DNA of 57,497 nt from Marinisporobacter sp. (GTDB lineage: Bacteria; Bacillota; Clostridia; Peptostreptococcales; Thermotaleaceae). Shown here in pieces: positions 27,988-37,190 of the stretch. Position 1 is the stretch's first letter; every line of letters begins with the position of its first letter. The notes beneath the pieces were generated by a model. That model searched no databases, was not told the origin of the DNA, and saw nothing but the letters and a program-made list of their open reading frames with translations. The stretch lies in the NCBI GenBank assembly GCA_025210525.1, contig JAOARP010000001.1, positions 1 through 57,497 on the forward strand, in the 5' to 3' direction. A program made the translations under genes and the position numbers.

Positions 27988-28485
27988 ATGAGTTTACTTG
28001 AAAATTGGAGAGATATGGCATATCAGCATGAAACACAACAAAGCTTTGATAAGTTTTGGGATGGATATGCGACTACAGAGAAAAAAATCTATGAGGATGT
28101 TTTAGAAAATCATGAGCAAGTGATTGAAGGAGTAGTAAAAGAATTAGCAGAAAAATATGAGACTGCTAATGAATATTTCATAGGCTTTTTAGATGGAATT
28201 AATGAAAGCTTAAAGGAAAAATTAGAGTTAGAAGAGATGACAGAAGAGAGTACTATAAAATTAGACATAGATTTTGAAAAGCTTTATTATAATATGCTAG
28301 AAGCAAAAGCTGATTACTTATATACTCTTTCACAATGGGATAAGATATTAGATGAAGAAAAAAGAAAAGAAATCACAAAAGTACAAAGAACAGCTAAAAC
28401 GGTTGTAAAAGAAAATAAGATCGGAAGAAATAATCCTTGTCCTTGTGGAAGTGGTAAAAAATATAAAAAATGTTGTGGAAAATAA
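27988..28485 (+). CDS. SEC-C metal-binding motif protein
   Basis: A 165-residue acidic helical protein ending in the zinc-binding SEC-C motif, [18 protein letters not shown], also found at the C-terminus of SecA. The rest shows no recognised domain. SEC-C proteins without SecA domains are widespread and their function is mostly unknown. It appears to be a single-gene unit with its own promoter and a terminator at 28496-28548. Confidence 0.8.
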   Translation: MSLLENWRDMAYQHETQQSFDKFWDGYATTEKKIYEDVLENHEQVIEGVVKELAEKYETANEYFIGFLDGINESLKEKLELEEMTEESTIKLDIDFEKLYYNMLEAKADYLYTLSQWDKILDEEKRKEITKVQRTAKTVVKENKIGRNNPCPCGSGKKYKKCCGK

Positions 28486-28495
28486 TAAAGAAGAG

Positions 28496-28548
28496 AGCCC
28501 CTTTAAAATGATTTTTTAATCATTTGATAAGGGGCTTTATTTTTTTAT
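28496..28548 (+). terminator. Intrinsic terminator of the SEC-C gene
   Basis: Two-part stem: AGCCCCTT (28496-28503) with AAGGGGCT (28529-28536), and an inner AAATGATT / AATCATTT, followed by TTATTTTTTT. Confidence 0.88.
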
Positions 28549-28661
28549 TATTTTCCATGAATTGATTTAAATAGAATTTGAAGAAAATAGAGGAATTTAT
28601 AACTTAATGTAGAAATCATAAGATGGACAAAATTACTAAATATTACAAGGAGGAAATCAAG

Positions 28662-29588
28662 ATGAAGAAGTTAAAAAATTTGAGTATTGTATTAGCTTTT
28701 ATGATGGTGTTTACTGTAGTTTTGACATCACCAATAACAGTAAATGCAGAAGTAGCAACAGTAAGTGCAGAGAAAATAGTAAAGGCAGAGGAAATAGTAA
28801 ATGAGGTAAGTAAAGAAGAGTTTACTACAAAGAAGTTAAATGAACAATTAGTTATGGCTACTGCTTGGATGCAAGCTTCAGCAGAATATAGAGCCATATG
28901 TTATCAAACTTTTAATTGGTCGAAAATGGTTTTAGATAATGATTTAGCTAAGAATACTTCAAAAATGCCAAGAGCAATCATTGTTGACGCAGATGAAACA
29001 ATTATTGATAACACAGCGTATCAAGCTCATTTGATTGATAGAGATTATGGATATTCATCTAAGACATGGGCTGCTTGGATGCAAGATGCAGAAGCAATAG
29101 CTATACCAGGAGCTGTAGAATTCTTGAATTATGCAGCTGATAAAGGGGTAGAAGTATTTTATGTAACAAATAGAAAAATGGTAGGTTATGAAGGAACAGT
29201 TAAAAACTTAAAGGACTTAGGTTTTCCACATGTTGATAAGGAGCATTTAATGCTTAGAGTGGATACTAGTAACAAGGATGTAAGAAGAGAAGCAGTAAAG
29301 AAAGATCATAGAGTTGTTTTATATATGGGTGATAACTTAAATGATTTTTCAAGTGATTTTGCTAAGAAATCAATAGAAGAAAGATTCACATTAACAGATA
29401 ATAATAAAGATAAATTTGGAACTCAATATATTGTATTACCAAATCCAACTTATGGAGAATGGGTAGGAACTATGTATAACGGAAATTGGGGTGCTTCACC
29501 TCAAGAAAAATCAGATATGGCTAAGAATAGTTTAAGAAAATGGAATAATCCAAGAGAATTCGTTGAACAAAAAAGTGCAGAAAAATAG
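28662..29588 (+). CDS. Secreted acid phosphatase / 5'-nucleotidase, P4 (class C) family
   Basis: A 308-residue HAD-superfamily phosphatase with a cleavable signal (KKLKN, hydrophobic core, then VNA-E near residue 29). The catalytic DxD motif is IIVDADETIIDN, with VFYVTNR as the second motif and MGDNLNDFSS as the acidic metal motif. ATAWMQASAEYRA near the N-terminus is typical of lipoprotein e(P4) proteins. No lipobox Cys is visible, so it seems to be released rather than lipid-anchored. It probably dephosphorylates external nucleotides. ATG 28662 follows AAGGAGG; the ORF-start ATG at 28623 would put charged residues ahead of the signal. Confidence 0.88.
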   Translation: MKKLKNLSIVLAFMMVFTVVLTSPITVNAEVATVSAEKIVKAEEIVNEVSKEEFTTKKLNEQLVMATAWMQASAEYRAICYQTFNWSKMVLDNDLAKNTSKMPRAIIVDADETIIDNTAYQAHLIDRDYGYSSKTWAAWMQDAEAIAIPGAVEFLNYAADKGVEVFYVTNRKMVGYEGTVKNLKDLGFPHVDKEHLMLRVDTSNKDVRREAVKKDHRVVLYMGDNLNDFSSDFAKKSIEERFTLTDNNKDKFGTQYIVLPNPTYGEWVGTMYNGNWGASPQEKSDMAKNSLRKWNNPREFVEQKSAEK

Positions 29589-29596
29589 AAAATAAC

Positions 29597-29640
29597 AAAA
29601 AGGTCTATCTCACCATAAAAAGTGATATAGACCTTTTTTT
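29597..29640. terminator. Bidirectional terminator between the phosphatase and aminotransferase genes
   Basis: AAAAAGGTCTATCTCAC (29597-29613) pairs with GTGATATAGACCTTTTT (29622-29638), with one mismatch. T runs lie on both sides, serving the convergent genes; the minus-strand stop codon is at its edge. Confidence 0.88.
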
Positions 29641-30835
29641 ATTTTCTTTTAGAATATTTTTCAAGAGCAATTTTTAAGATATCCATGGCTCTTTTTAAAT
29701 CATTTTCATTTAATACGTAAGCGATTCTTACCTGATTTTTACCAGCATCTGGTGTAGTGTAAAATCCTTGAGCCGGTGCAAACATAACTGTTTCACCATC
29801 AAGATCAAAATCCTTTAATAACCATATAACAAATTCTTCAGCATCTTCAACAGGGAGAGTTGCAATGACATAAAAAGCTCCCTCTGGGTTTTGACAGATT
29901 ACTCCTGGTATTTCTTGAAGCTTACTATAAAGAATATCTCTTCTCTTTTGATATTCAGCGTGTACCCTTTTAAAGTAATCGTCAGAAACATCATAAAGGG
30001 CTGTAGCACCAATTTGTTCAAGGGTAGGACAGCATAGTCTACCTTGACAGATTTTTAAAATCTGAGCTATTAATTTTTTGTTTTTGCTTAAAATAGATCC
30101 AATTCTTGCACCACAAGCACTAAATCTTTTAGATACACTATCAATGATGATTACTTGATCCTTTATATCAGGAATGCTACCGAAGCTTTTGAATTTTAGA
30201 CCATTATAAACAAATTCCCTATAGACTTCATCAGAGATGATGAATAAATCATTTTCTCTAGCGATTTCAGCTAATAGATTCACTTCTTCTTCTGTAAAAA
30301 CAGCACCCGTTGGATTTCCTGGATTTGTGATGAGGATAGCCTTTGTTTTATTCGTAATTAATTTTTCGATTTTCTCTTTTTTAGGTAAATGAAAACCAGA
30401 AGAAGCTTCTGTTATAAGTGGAACCGTCTTTACACCTGCTACGGCATTGAATCCTGCATAGTTTGTATAGAATGGTTCAGGTATGATGATTTCATCTCCA
30501 TAATCGGCAATAGCTAGTAATGTAAAAAGAAGGGCTTCACTTCCTCCATTTGTAATGAGAATTTCGTCCTTTTTAAAATACATATTATATTTTTTGTAGT
30601 ATTTAATCACTGCTTCAATCAATTCAGGAATTCCTTGGGATGAAGAGTAGGCTAATACTTTTTCATCAAAATTCTTTATAGCTTCCATGAAATTTTTTGG
30701 CGTTTCAATATCAGGTTGCCCAATATTCAGATGATATATTTTTTTACCATTTGATTTTGCTTGATCAGCATAAGGGGCTAATTTTCGAATAGGTGATGCT
30801 TGCATAGATGTAATTCTTTGAGAAAAATTTTCCAT
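29639..30835 (-). CDS. PLP-dependent aminotransferase, class I (aspartate aminotransferase-like)
   Basis: A 398-residue fold-type I aminotransferase. Markers: HLNIGQPDIETP, LITNGGSEALLFTL, ITNPGNPTGAVFT, ISDEVYREFVYNG and the PLP-Lys region IIDSVSKRFSACGARIGS. The last Arg-containing stretch is NQVRIAYVLNENDL. It fits the AspB/PatA group; the amino acid used cannot be told. ATG 30835 follows AGGAGGCAC on the minus strand. It is a single-gene unit with a promoter at 30922-30950. Confidence 0.88.
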   Translation of the reverse strand: MENFSQRITSMQASPIRKLAPYADQAKSNGKKIYHLNIGQPDIETPKNFMEAIKNFDEKVLAYSSSQGIPELIEAVIKYYKKYNMYFKKDEILITNGGSEALLFTLLAIADYGDEIIIPEPFYTNYAGFNAVAGVKTVPLITEASSGFHLPKKEKIEKLITNKTKAILITNPGNPTGAVFTEEEVNLLAEIARENDLFIISDEVYREFVYNGLKFKSFGSIPDIKDQVIIIDSVSKRFSACGARIGSILSKNKKLIAQILKICQGRLCCPTLEQIGATALYDVSDDYFKRVHAEYQKRRDILYSKLQEIPGVICQNPEGAFYVIATLPVEDAEEFVIWLLKDFDLDGETVMFAPAQGFYTTPDAGKNQVRIAYVLNENDLKRAMDILKIALEKYSKRK

Positions 30836-30921
30836 AGTGCCTCCTAGTATATGCCATAATTCTTTTAGTCATATGTATTTGTTCATATTATGGCGAATTG
30901 TGTCAAAATTGTAATAATACT

Positions 30922-30950
30922 ATGTTAGCAGACAAAGAATGAATCGTCAA
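30922..30950 (-). promoter_or_regulatory. Candidate sigma-A promoter of the aminotransferase gene
   Basis: On the minus strand: TTGACG (plus 30945-30950), 17 bp, TAACAT (plus 30922-30927). Confidence 0.55.
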
Positions 30951-31039
30951 GTAGTTAATCAAAATATTTGACAAAAAATCACCACAATATAAGCAAAAAA
31001 CAAGCAAAAATATTTCAATTTTTTATAATGAGACAGAGA

Positions 31040-32017
31040 TTATTTTATCTGATGAATCGTTCGATACTCTTTAGGATTTATGCCATAGGTTTTTCTAAAA
31101 ATTCCTGCAAAATGTCCAGCATTCGTATAGCCTACCTTTGCGGCAATATCTTTGATGTTGTAATCTGAATTTTTTAATAGTAAAAGAGCATGGTTCATGC
31201 GGATTTCTTTTAAAAAATGATAAACAGTTGTTCCATAAGTTTGTTTAAAAGCCATTTGAAATCTTGTAGTACTCATATTGGAAATTTTACTTAATTGAGT
31301 AATAGAAGGATAAGCCGATAAATCTTTTTTTATAAAGTTAACTACTTTTCTTAGTCCTCTCAAATCTCTTTTATCAAGTCTTACCTTTAAAGGGGGTCTT
31401 TTTTGACTTTGTTCTAAATGATCTGTAACAAGGGATAAAATCTCTAATACTTTACTTTCAAAATATAATTGCTGAGAATTTCCCTGGGCGTTACAATCTC
31501 TAATTTGATGGAAAATATAATTTAGCTTTGGTAAATTTGGGTTTTGTGATAAAAAATGAATAGCATCTTTAGGATTGGTATAGCCATCTTCAAAACGTTT
31601 CTTTAAAAACCTATCGTAGTAAGTTTGTGTAATTAATATTTTAGTAAAACGGGTAGGACTTTGTGCTTCGCAGTGAGTATAGACAGTTTTACTAGTATTA
31701 ATATAACAGCAAATCCCTTTGTCAACATGATTTAATTTTTTTCTTCCTATTTTAAAAGAGCTAGAATCTGTTTCGAATTGACTGATTTCTAAATAATCTT
31801 CATGAATTTGAGAGACACGTACAAAATGTTCTTTAGGGGTAAAATCTGCAATGAGAACGAAGAATAAATTATTACAATTGATTTGACGAATAGTACCTTC
31901 TCCATAATCCGGCAACATTTTATAGATCCTATCGCAAGGGGATGATTTTTCAGGGATAAATATAAAATTAAGTTGTTCAAATGCAGTTTTATAATAGTTT
32001 CCAAGAGACTTAATCAA
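31040..32017 (-). CDS. AraC family transcriptional regulator
   Basis: A 325-residue regulator. The C-terminal ~100 residues hold the paired helix-turn-helix DNA-binding domain, with LSKISNMSTTRFQMAFKQTY and IKDIAAKVGYTNAGHFAGIF as the two recognition units, followed by the family ending YGINPKEYR. The N-terminal ~220 residues are an uncharacterised sensor region. TTG 32017 is the likely start, 8 bases after AGGAGG. It is divergent from the MATE transporter at 32441, and AraC-type direct repeats lie between them (32110-32146), so it probably controls that transporter. Confidence 0.9.
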   Translation of the reverse strand: MIKSLGNYYKTAFEQLNFIFIPEKSSPCDRIYKMLPDYGEGTIRQINCNNLFFVLIADFTPKEHFVRVSQIHEDYLEISQFETDSSSFKIGRKKLNHVDKGICCYINTSKTVYTHCEAQSPTRFTKILITQTYYDRFLKKRFEDGYTNPKDAIHFLSQNPNLPKLNYIFHQIRDCNAQGNSQQLYFESKVLEILSLVTDHLEQSQKRPPLKVRLDKRDLRGLRKVVNFIKKDLSAYPSITQLSKISNMSTTRFQMAFKQTYGTTVYHFLKEIRMNHALLLLKNSDYNIKDIAAKVGYTNAGHFAGIFRKTYGINPKEYRTIHQIK

Positions 32018-32109
32018 AAGAAGCTCCTCCTAGTTGAGTGTATTGTTATTAAAAAAAAAGATTTTTATCTCTATATTTCTAATTATAGCCCTTATTGAGC
32101 ACAAGGGGT

Positions 32110-32146
32110 ATCATGATATAACAAAATAATATCACGATATTACAAA
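32110..32146 (+). promoter_or_regulatory. Pair of direct repeats, candidate AraC-family binding sites
   Basis: ATCATGATATAACAAA (32110-32125) and ATCACGATATTACAAA (32131-32146) match at 14 of 16 bases and are 21 bp apart, two helical turns. The second ends beside a weak -35 for a possible TAGAAT -10 at 32168-32173, reading toward the transporter. Confidence 0.55.
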
Positions 32147-32440
32147 GAACTCGTCAGTCCATATGGCTAGAATATTGATTATATAAGGTATATAAGGGTG
32201 TCAGAGGCTTGAAGATAGATGATGTATGACCCTATTGATTAGATAGATATTATATCATAGAATAAACAAAGATAATAAATATTAAGTGATAAAAATAATC
32301 AATATCAAATAGAAAGGAGGATTTACTATGAAGAGTAACTTTAAATTTTTAGAATTATAGACTTTGAAGGAATAGGTATAGATTTTTTAGTTATATGTTT
32401 AATTTATGATGAAACAAAACTATGAAAGGAAATGATCAAT
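32147..32440 (+). other. Long leader upstream of the MATE transporter
   Basis: About 290 bases with no long gene. It holds the tiny ORF at 32328-32360 and AT-rich sequence. I see no known riboswitch. Confidence 0.4.
32328..32360 (+). CDS. Possible 10-codon leader peptide (MKSNFKFLEL)
   Basis: ATG at 32328 is preceded by an excellent AAAGGAGG at optimal distance and runs ten codons to TAG, ending 80 bases before the transporter start. A well-placed RBS before such a short frame suggests a translated leader, as in attenuation systems for efflux genes. I see no clear stem-loop pair to support attenuation, and it could also be a remnant. Confidence 0.35.
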   Translation: MKSNFKFLEL

Positions 32441-33805
32441 ATGGATGCAAATAGTAGAATTAAATTAATGCGTGAAGGAAATATTTCAAAAGTTTTAATA
32501 AAGTTTGGAATACCTATGATTGTAGCTATGCTTGTAACTGCATTTTATAATGTAGTAGATGCTTATTTTGTAGGAGGACTTGGAACAAGTGCAATGGCTG
32601 CAGTGTTTGTAGCATTTCCTATACAACTTATTTTTTCAGGAGTAGGGCTTACTTTTGGAAGTGGAGGAGGTTCTTATATTTCAAGACTTTTAGGAGCTAA
32701 AGATGGGGAAAAGGCCAATCGGGTTGCTTCTATTGCATTATTTAGTAGCGTATGTATAGGAATTATTTTGGCAATGGTTCTATTAAGCTTTATAGATGAA
32801 GTTTTGGTTTTTATGGGAGCGACTAAGACCATATTACCTTATGCAAAAGCTTATGCCATTATATTTATTGTTGCATCAATCGTGAGTACCTTTAATGTAG
32901 CTATGGGTAATTTAGCTGTATCACAAGGTGCTGCCAGTATTTCTCTTAGAGCAATGCTGATAGGTACAATTTTAAACATGATATTAGATCCACTGTTTAT
33001 CTATACATTAGGATTAGGCATAAAAGGATCAGCTATTGCTACTTTAGTAGCACAAAGTGTCACCATGTTTATTTATATTAGGTATATCTCAGGAGATAAA
33101 AGTTATGTGAAGGTATCCTTTAGTCATTTTCGCCTAGATAAGGAAATCTATGCTCAAATATTTAAAATAGGAATTTCTATGCTTGCATTGCAGGTACTCA
33201 CAAGTGTGGCTATGGGATTGATTAATATGGCAGCTAGTAACTATGGAGATGCTGCTGTTGCGGCTATGGGAATTGTTACTAGAATTGTTTCTTTAGGAGT
33301 TTATGTTGTATTTGGTTATATGAAAGGTTTCCAACCTATTGCAGGCTATAATTATGGGGCAAAAAATTATACAAGGCTAAGAGAATCCATAAAAGTTTCT
33401 CTTAAATGGACTACAGGATTTTGCATTATTTGGACAGTGCTTATATTTATTTTGTCAAAGGGGATTGTTTCCATGTTTAGTGATGAGGAAGCGGTTATTC
33501 GTATTGCAGATCATGCTTTAAAAGCAAATACTATCATGTTTATTTCCTTTGGATTTCAATTTGTTTATTCAACACTATTTTTAGCTATTGGAAAGGCAAA
33601 AGCAGGGGGAGCATTAAGCATGGCAAGACAAGGGATCTTTTTTATTCCTGTCATACTGATTTTACCAAACCTTATGGGGATGAATGGTGTCATTTATAGC
33701 CAACCTATTGCAGATTTACTCACAACAATCATGACAGCTATATTTGCTGTGAATATACACAAAAAGTTAAATGACATAGAAAGGTATGGGATATTAGAGG
33801 GATAA
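32441..33805 (+). CDS. MATE family efflux transporter
   Basis: A 454-residue membrane protein with about twelve hydrophobic segments in the MATE pattern: IPMIVAMLVTAFYNVVDAYF in helix 1, GLGTSAMAAVFVAFPIQLI and GFQPIAGYNYGAKNYTR. MATE proteins expel drugs or metabolites in exchange for Na+ or H+. ATG 32441 is 10 bases after GAAAGGA; ATG 32432 directly abuts it. The facing AraC regulator is the likely controller. Confidence 0.92.
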   Translation: MDANSRIKLMREGNISKVLIKFGIPMIVAMLVTAFYNVVDAYFVGGLGTSAMAAVFVAFPIQLIFSGVGLTFGSGGGSYISRLLGAKDGEKANRVASIALFSSVCIGIILAMVLLSFIDEVLVFMGATKTILPYAKAYAIIFIVASIVSTFNVAMGNLAVSQGAASISLRAMLIGTILNMILDPLFIYTLGLGIKGSAIATLVAQSVTMFIYIRYISGDKSYVKVSFSHFRLDKEIYAQIFKIGISMLALQVLTSVAMGLINMAASNYGDAAVAAMGIVTRIVSLGVYVVFGYMKGFQPIAGYNYGAKNYTRLRESIKVSLKWTTGFCIIWTVLIFILSKGIVSMFSDEEAVIRIADHALKANTIMFISFGFQFVYSTLFLAIGKAKAGGALSMARQGIFFIPVILILPNLMGMNGVIYSQPIADLLTTIMTAIFAVNIHKKLNDIERYGILEG

Positions 33806-33904
33806 ACGATATTTTCGAAAAAAATTATAGGTAGATGCTAAGGCGTATATTGGTTGAATGATAAATCTTTATATGTTATAACAAAGAGGAAAGGGGATAA
33901 AATC

Positions 33905-34297
33905 ATGACAAAAAAAAGAAATAGATGGATATACAGTACTTTGGTCATTCTTGTTATCTTTTCAGGATTAAGCTTAAGAGCCTTTCCTCAATATTTACCG
34001 AGATGGTTTGTAAATTATGCACCAGATACATTATGGGCATTGATGATCTTTTTATTAGTAGGAGGAATGTTAAACAATAAATCAACTAAGGCTATAGGAA
34101 TTTCCTCATTATTATTTTGCTATTTTATAGAAATCACCCAATTGTATCATACACCTTGGATTGACGCTATTAGAGAAACAACTATAGGAGGGCTTATATT
34201 AGGCTTTGGATTTTTATGGAGTGATTTAGTTTGTTATACAGTTGGAATTAGTATAGGAGTTTTAATGGAATCCTTTTATTTAAATTCTTTGGAATAA
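33905..34297 (+). CDS. DUF2809 family small membrane protein
   Basis: A 130-residue protein with about four hydrophobic segments. The blocks RAFPQYLPRWFVNYAPDTLWA, FCYFIEITQLY and the tail GGLILGFGFLWSDLVCYTVG are DUF2809. Function is unknown; some members lie beside resistance genes. ATG 33905 follows AGAGGAAAGGGG. It is 99 bp after the MATE gene and could share its transcript. Confidence 0.8.
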   Translation: MTKKRNRWIYSTLVILVIFSGLSLRAFPQYLPRWFVNYAPDTLWALMIFLLVGGMLNNKSTKAIGISSLLFCYFIEITQLYHTPWIDAIRETTIGGLILGFGFLWSDLVCYTVGISIGVLMESFYLNSLE

Positions 34298-34355
34298 TAA
34301 AGAGATATGGTAAACTGTAATAGAATTGTTATTTCCAAAGGAAAAGGTGAAAAAT

Positions 34356-35684
34356 ATGGATTTATTTGATATGATGAGGGAACAAAATATAAAAAAGGAT
34401 GCTCCTTTAGCGGAAAGGTTAAAGCCACAAAGATTAGAGGATTTTGTGGGGCAGGAACATATTTTAGGAAAAGGAAAACTCTTATGGAGAGCTATAAAGG
34501 CGGATCGAATTACATCGCTCATTCTTTATGGTCCTTCTGGCACAGGAAAAACTAGTTTAGCTAGAATTATTGCGAATACAACAAAATCAAATTTTGTTCA
34601 ATTAAATGCTGTTACATCAGGAATAAAGGATTTAAAGGAAGTAGTAAAACAAGCTGAAAATGCTTTAGGGATGTATAATCAAAAAACAATATTATTTCTA
34701 GATGAGATTCATCGGTTTAATAAGGCACAGCAAGATGGTTTATTACCTTATGTTGAAAATGGGACACTTACATTAATAGGCGCTACAACAGAAAACCCTT
34801 TTTTTGAAGTAAATAAAGCATTGATTTCAAGATCTATGCTCTTCGAATTAAAATCATTAGATGAAGAAGCTATGAAAAAGGTTATCCATAGAGCTATAAC
34901 AGATATGGAAAATGGATTAGGCATGTTTTTAGTAGATTTAGAAGAGGAAGCAATGAATTTTTTATGTAGTGCTGCCAATGGAGATGCAAGAAAAGTATTA
35001 AATGCCCTAGAACTAGCAGTTCTCACTACAGAAAAAAATCAAAAAGGAAAAATTCATATAAGCCTTGAGATTGTAGAAGAAAGTCTACAGAAAAGACATA
35101 TTCATTATGATAAAAATCGTGATGCTCATTATGATGTGATTTCAGCATTTATTAAAAGCATGAGGGGCTCAGACCCAGATGCAACCCTTCATTATCTTGC
35201 TAGAATGATTTACGGGGGAGAAGACCCTGTATTTATTGCTAGAAGAATTGTTATTGCAGCTGCTGAGGATGTAGGCAATGCTGATCCAAATGCATTAGTT
35301 ATTGCAAATAGTGCTGCCCAAGCAGTTCAATTTATTGGAATGCCTGAAGGAAGAATTATTCTTGCCCAAGCAGCTGTTTATGTAGCAACAGCACCTAAGA
35401 GTAATAGAAGCTATGTAGGAATTAACCAGGCTTTAAGGGACATTGAAAATAAAGATATCGGTGGGATACCTACACATATAAGGGATATGACTGCTAGAAG
35501 AATGGAAAATAATCATAGTAAGAAGAATGATCATGTATATTTATATCCTCATAATTATAAAGAGAGTTATGTAAAACAACAATATTTACCTGACCCTTTA
35601 GTAGGAACGAAATATTATGATCCTACAGAAAATGGATATGAAAAAAAGATTCAAGCTAGAATGGACTATTTAAAAGATAAATAA
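34356..35684 (+). CDS. rarA: Replication-associated recombination protein A (AAA+ ATPase)
   Basis: A 442-residue clamp-loader-like ATPase (RarA/MgsA, Mgs1/WRNIP1 family) acting at stalled replication forks. It has AERLKPQRLEDFVGQEHIL, Walker A YGPSGTGKTSLA, Walker B ILFLDEIHRFNKAQQD and sensor 1 LIGATTENPFFEVN. The C-terminal half has the family's IKSMRGSDPDATLHYLARM tetramerisation region. ATG 34356 follows AAAGGTG. It ends at a strong bidirectional terminator. Confidence 0.95.
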   Translation: MDLFDMMREQNIKKDAPLAERLKPQRLEDFVGQEHILGKGKLLWRAIKADRITSLILYGPSGTGKTSLARIIANTTKSNFVQLNAVTSGIKDLKEVVKQAENALGMYNQKTILFLDEIHRFNKAQQDGLLPYVENGTLTLIGATTENPFFEVNKALISRSMLFELKSLDEEAMKKVIHRAITDMENGLGMFLVDLEEEAMNFLCSAANGDARKVLNALELAVLTTEKNQKGKIHISLEIVEESLQKRHIHYDKNRDAHYDVISAFIKSMRGSDPDATLHYLARMIYGGEDPVFIARRIVIAAAEDVGNADPNALVIANSAAQAVQFIGMPEGRIILAQAAVYVATAPKSNRSYVGINQALRDIENKDIGGIPTHIRDMTARRMENNHSKKNDHVYLYPHNYKESYVKQQYLPDPLVGTKYYDPTENGYEKKIQARMDYLKDK

Positions 35685-35686
35685 AG

Positions 35687-35716
35687 TGGCAACAGGATAT
35701 CCTGTTGCCATTTTAT
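35687..35716. terminator. Bidirectional terminator between rarA and hom
   Basis: A perfect 24-base palindrome (35687-35710, arms TGGCAACAGGAT) followed by TTTTAT on the plus strand and a T-rich run on the minus strand. Confidence 0.88.
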
Positions 35717-36999
35717 TATAGGTTTTCTACTCTTAATATACTTGCAATTTCATTAACGAAGCCATTTTCTTTTATTTCTTCTAAAGCTTTATCTAATTGA
35801 ACACGATTTACTTCATGGGTGATAAAGATAAGAGGAACAGAAGCTTCTCCTCGAGCTCTTTGTACTACAGATTCTAAACTAATATCATATTTTGAGAATG
35901 TGGATGAGATTTTACCGAGTACTCCTGGTTTATCTTCAACTTCTGTATGAATATAATATTGGCTAATACCTTCACCAATAATATTTAGATGGGATTCTTT
36001 AAAAGAATCACTAGATGGAGATTTATAGTTTGTTTCCATCAGTTTACCAACTTCTAAAATATCTCCTACTACAGCACTTCCAGTAGGCATAGAACCTGCG
36101 CCTTTACCATAAAGCATTAATTCTCCTACAGCATTACCCCGAATAAATAAAGCATTAAATTCATTACTTACAGAAGCTAATGGATGATTCATTGGTATTA
36201 ATGTAGGATGTACATAAAATTCAAAATCATTTTCTTCTTTTTTAGCAGTGGCGAATAATTTTATTTTGTAGCCTAATTGAGAGGCATATTCTATATCTTT
36301 TTTCGAAATTCTAGTAATTCCTTCTCTTGGAATATCTTTAGGTTCAATTCTTATTCCAAAAGCTACAGAGATTAATATGGATAGTTTAAAAGCAACATCT
36401 TCACCTTCAATATCAGATGTTGGATCTGCTTCTGCATAGCCTTTTTCTTGGGCTAATTTTAAAGCTTCATCAAAATCCATTCCAAAATCACTCATTTGAG
36501 TGAGGATATAGTTTGTTGTTCCATTGATAATTCCTACAATTTCATCAAATTGATTAGCAGAAAGACTTTTTGTTAAAGTATTAATAATTGGAATTCCTCC
36601 ACCGACACTTGCTTCATATCTTAATATTACTCCATGCTCCTTTGCGAGCTTATGCAGTGTATCTCCATGGGTTGCAATGACTGCTTTATTAGCTGTAACA
36701 ACATGCTTTCCATTTTCAAAGGATTCTTTTATATATTCAAAGGCTGTATCAATTCCGCCTACTACTTCAACGATGATATCAATTTCAGGATCTTGAATAA
36801 TATCCTTTGGATTTGTAGTTAATATTTCCTTTGGCACAGAAATATCTCTGTTTTTGTTGATGTCTCTTACTAAAATTTTTTTAATTTCTATACTGCTTTC
36901 AACATAGTTTTCTACTTTATTTCTATTGTTTTCTATAATGTTCCATACACCTTTACCAATATTACCTAGACCTAATACCCCTATTTTTATATGCTTCAC
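35716..36999 (-). CDS. hom: Homoserine dehydrogenase
   Basis: A 427-residue NAD(P)-dependent enzyme of the aspartate family pathway (threonine, methionine). NAD loop GVLGLGNIGKG, VVTANKAVIATHG, YEASVGGGIPIINTL, GIINGTTNYILTQM, KGYAEADPTSDIEGEDVAFKL and the C-terminal ACT domain (PGVLGKISSTFSKYDISLES) are all visible. It starts with GTG at 36999, 8 bases after AGGGGG. It is a single gene; thrB and thrC are not beside it. Confidence 0.95.
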   Translation of the reverse strand: MKHIKIGVLGLGNIGKGVWNIIENNRNKVENYVESSIEIKKILVRDINKNRDISVPKEILTTNPKDIIQDPEIDIIVEVVGGIDTAFEYIKESFENGKHVVTANKAVIATHGDTLHKLAKEHGVILRYEASVGGGIPIINTLTKSLSANQFDEIVGIINGTTNYILTQMSDFGMDFDEALKLAQEKGYAEADPTSDIEGEDVAFKLSILISVAFGIRIEPKDIPREGITRISKKDIEYASQLGYKIKLFATAKKEENDFEFYVHPTLIPMNHPLASVSNEFNALFIRGNAVGELMLYGKGAGSMPTGSAVVGDILEVGKLMETNYKSPSSDSFKESHLNIIGEGISQYYIHTEVEDKPGVLGKISSTFSKYDISLESVVQRARGEASVPLIFITHEVNRVQLDKALEEIKENGFVNEIASILRVENL

Positions 37000-37190
37000 T
37001 TGTAATACCCCCTACTTTTATTATAATTCAATTGTACGCTATACAGATACAAATGTATTTCTGAAAAAGACTATGGCATAATACTACCACATTTTTATCA
37101 TGTATACAATATGTTTTGTGAAAAATAACTTACTGACATCAATGATAAAATATTTCAAATAATCTGAATGGAAGGCGTTCCTAAAAAAAC

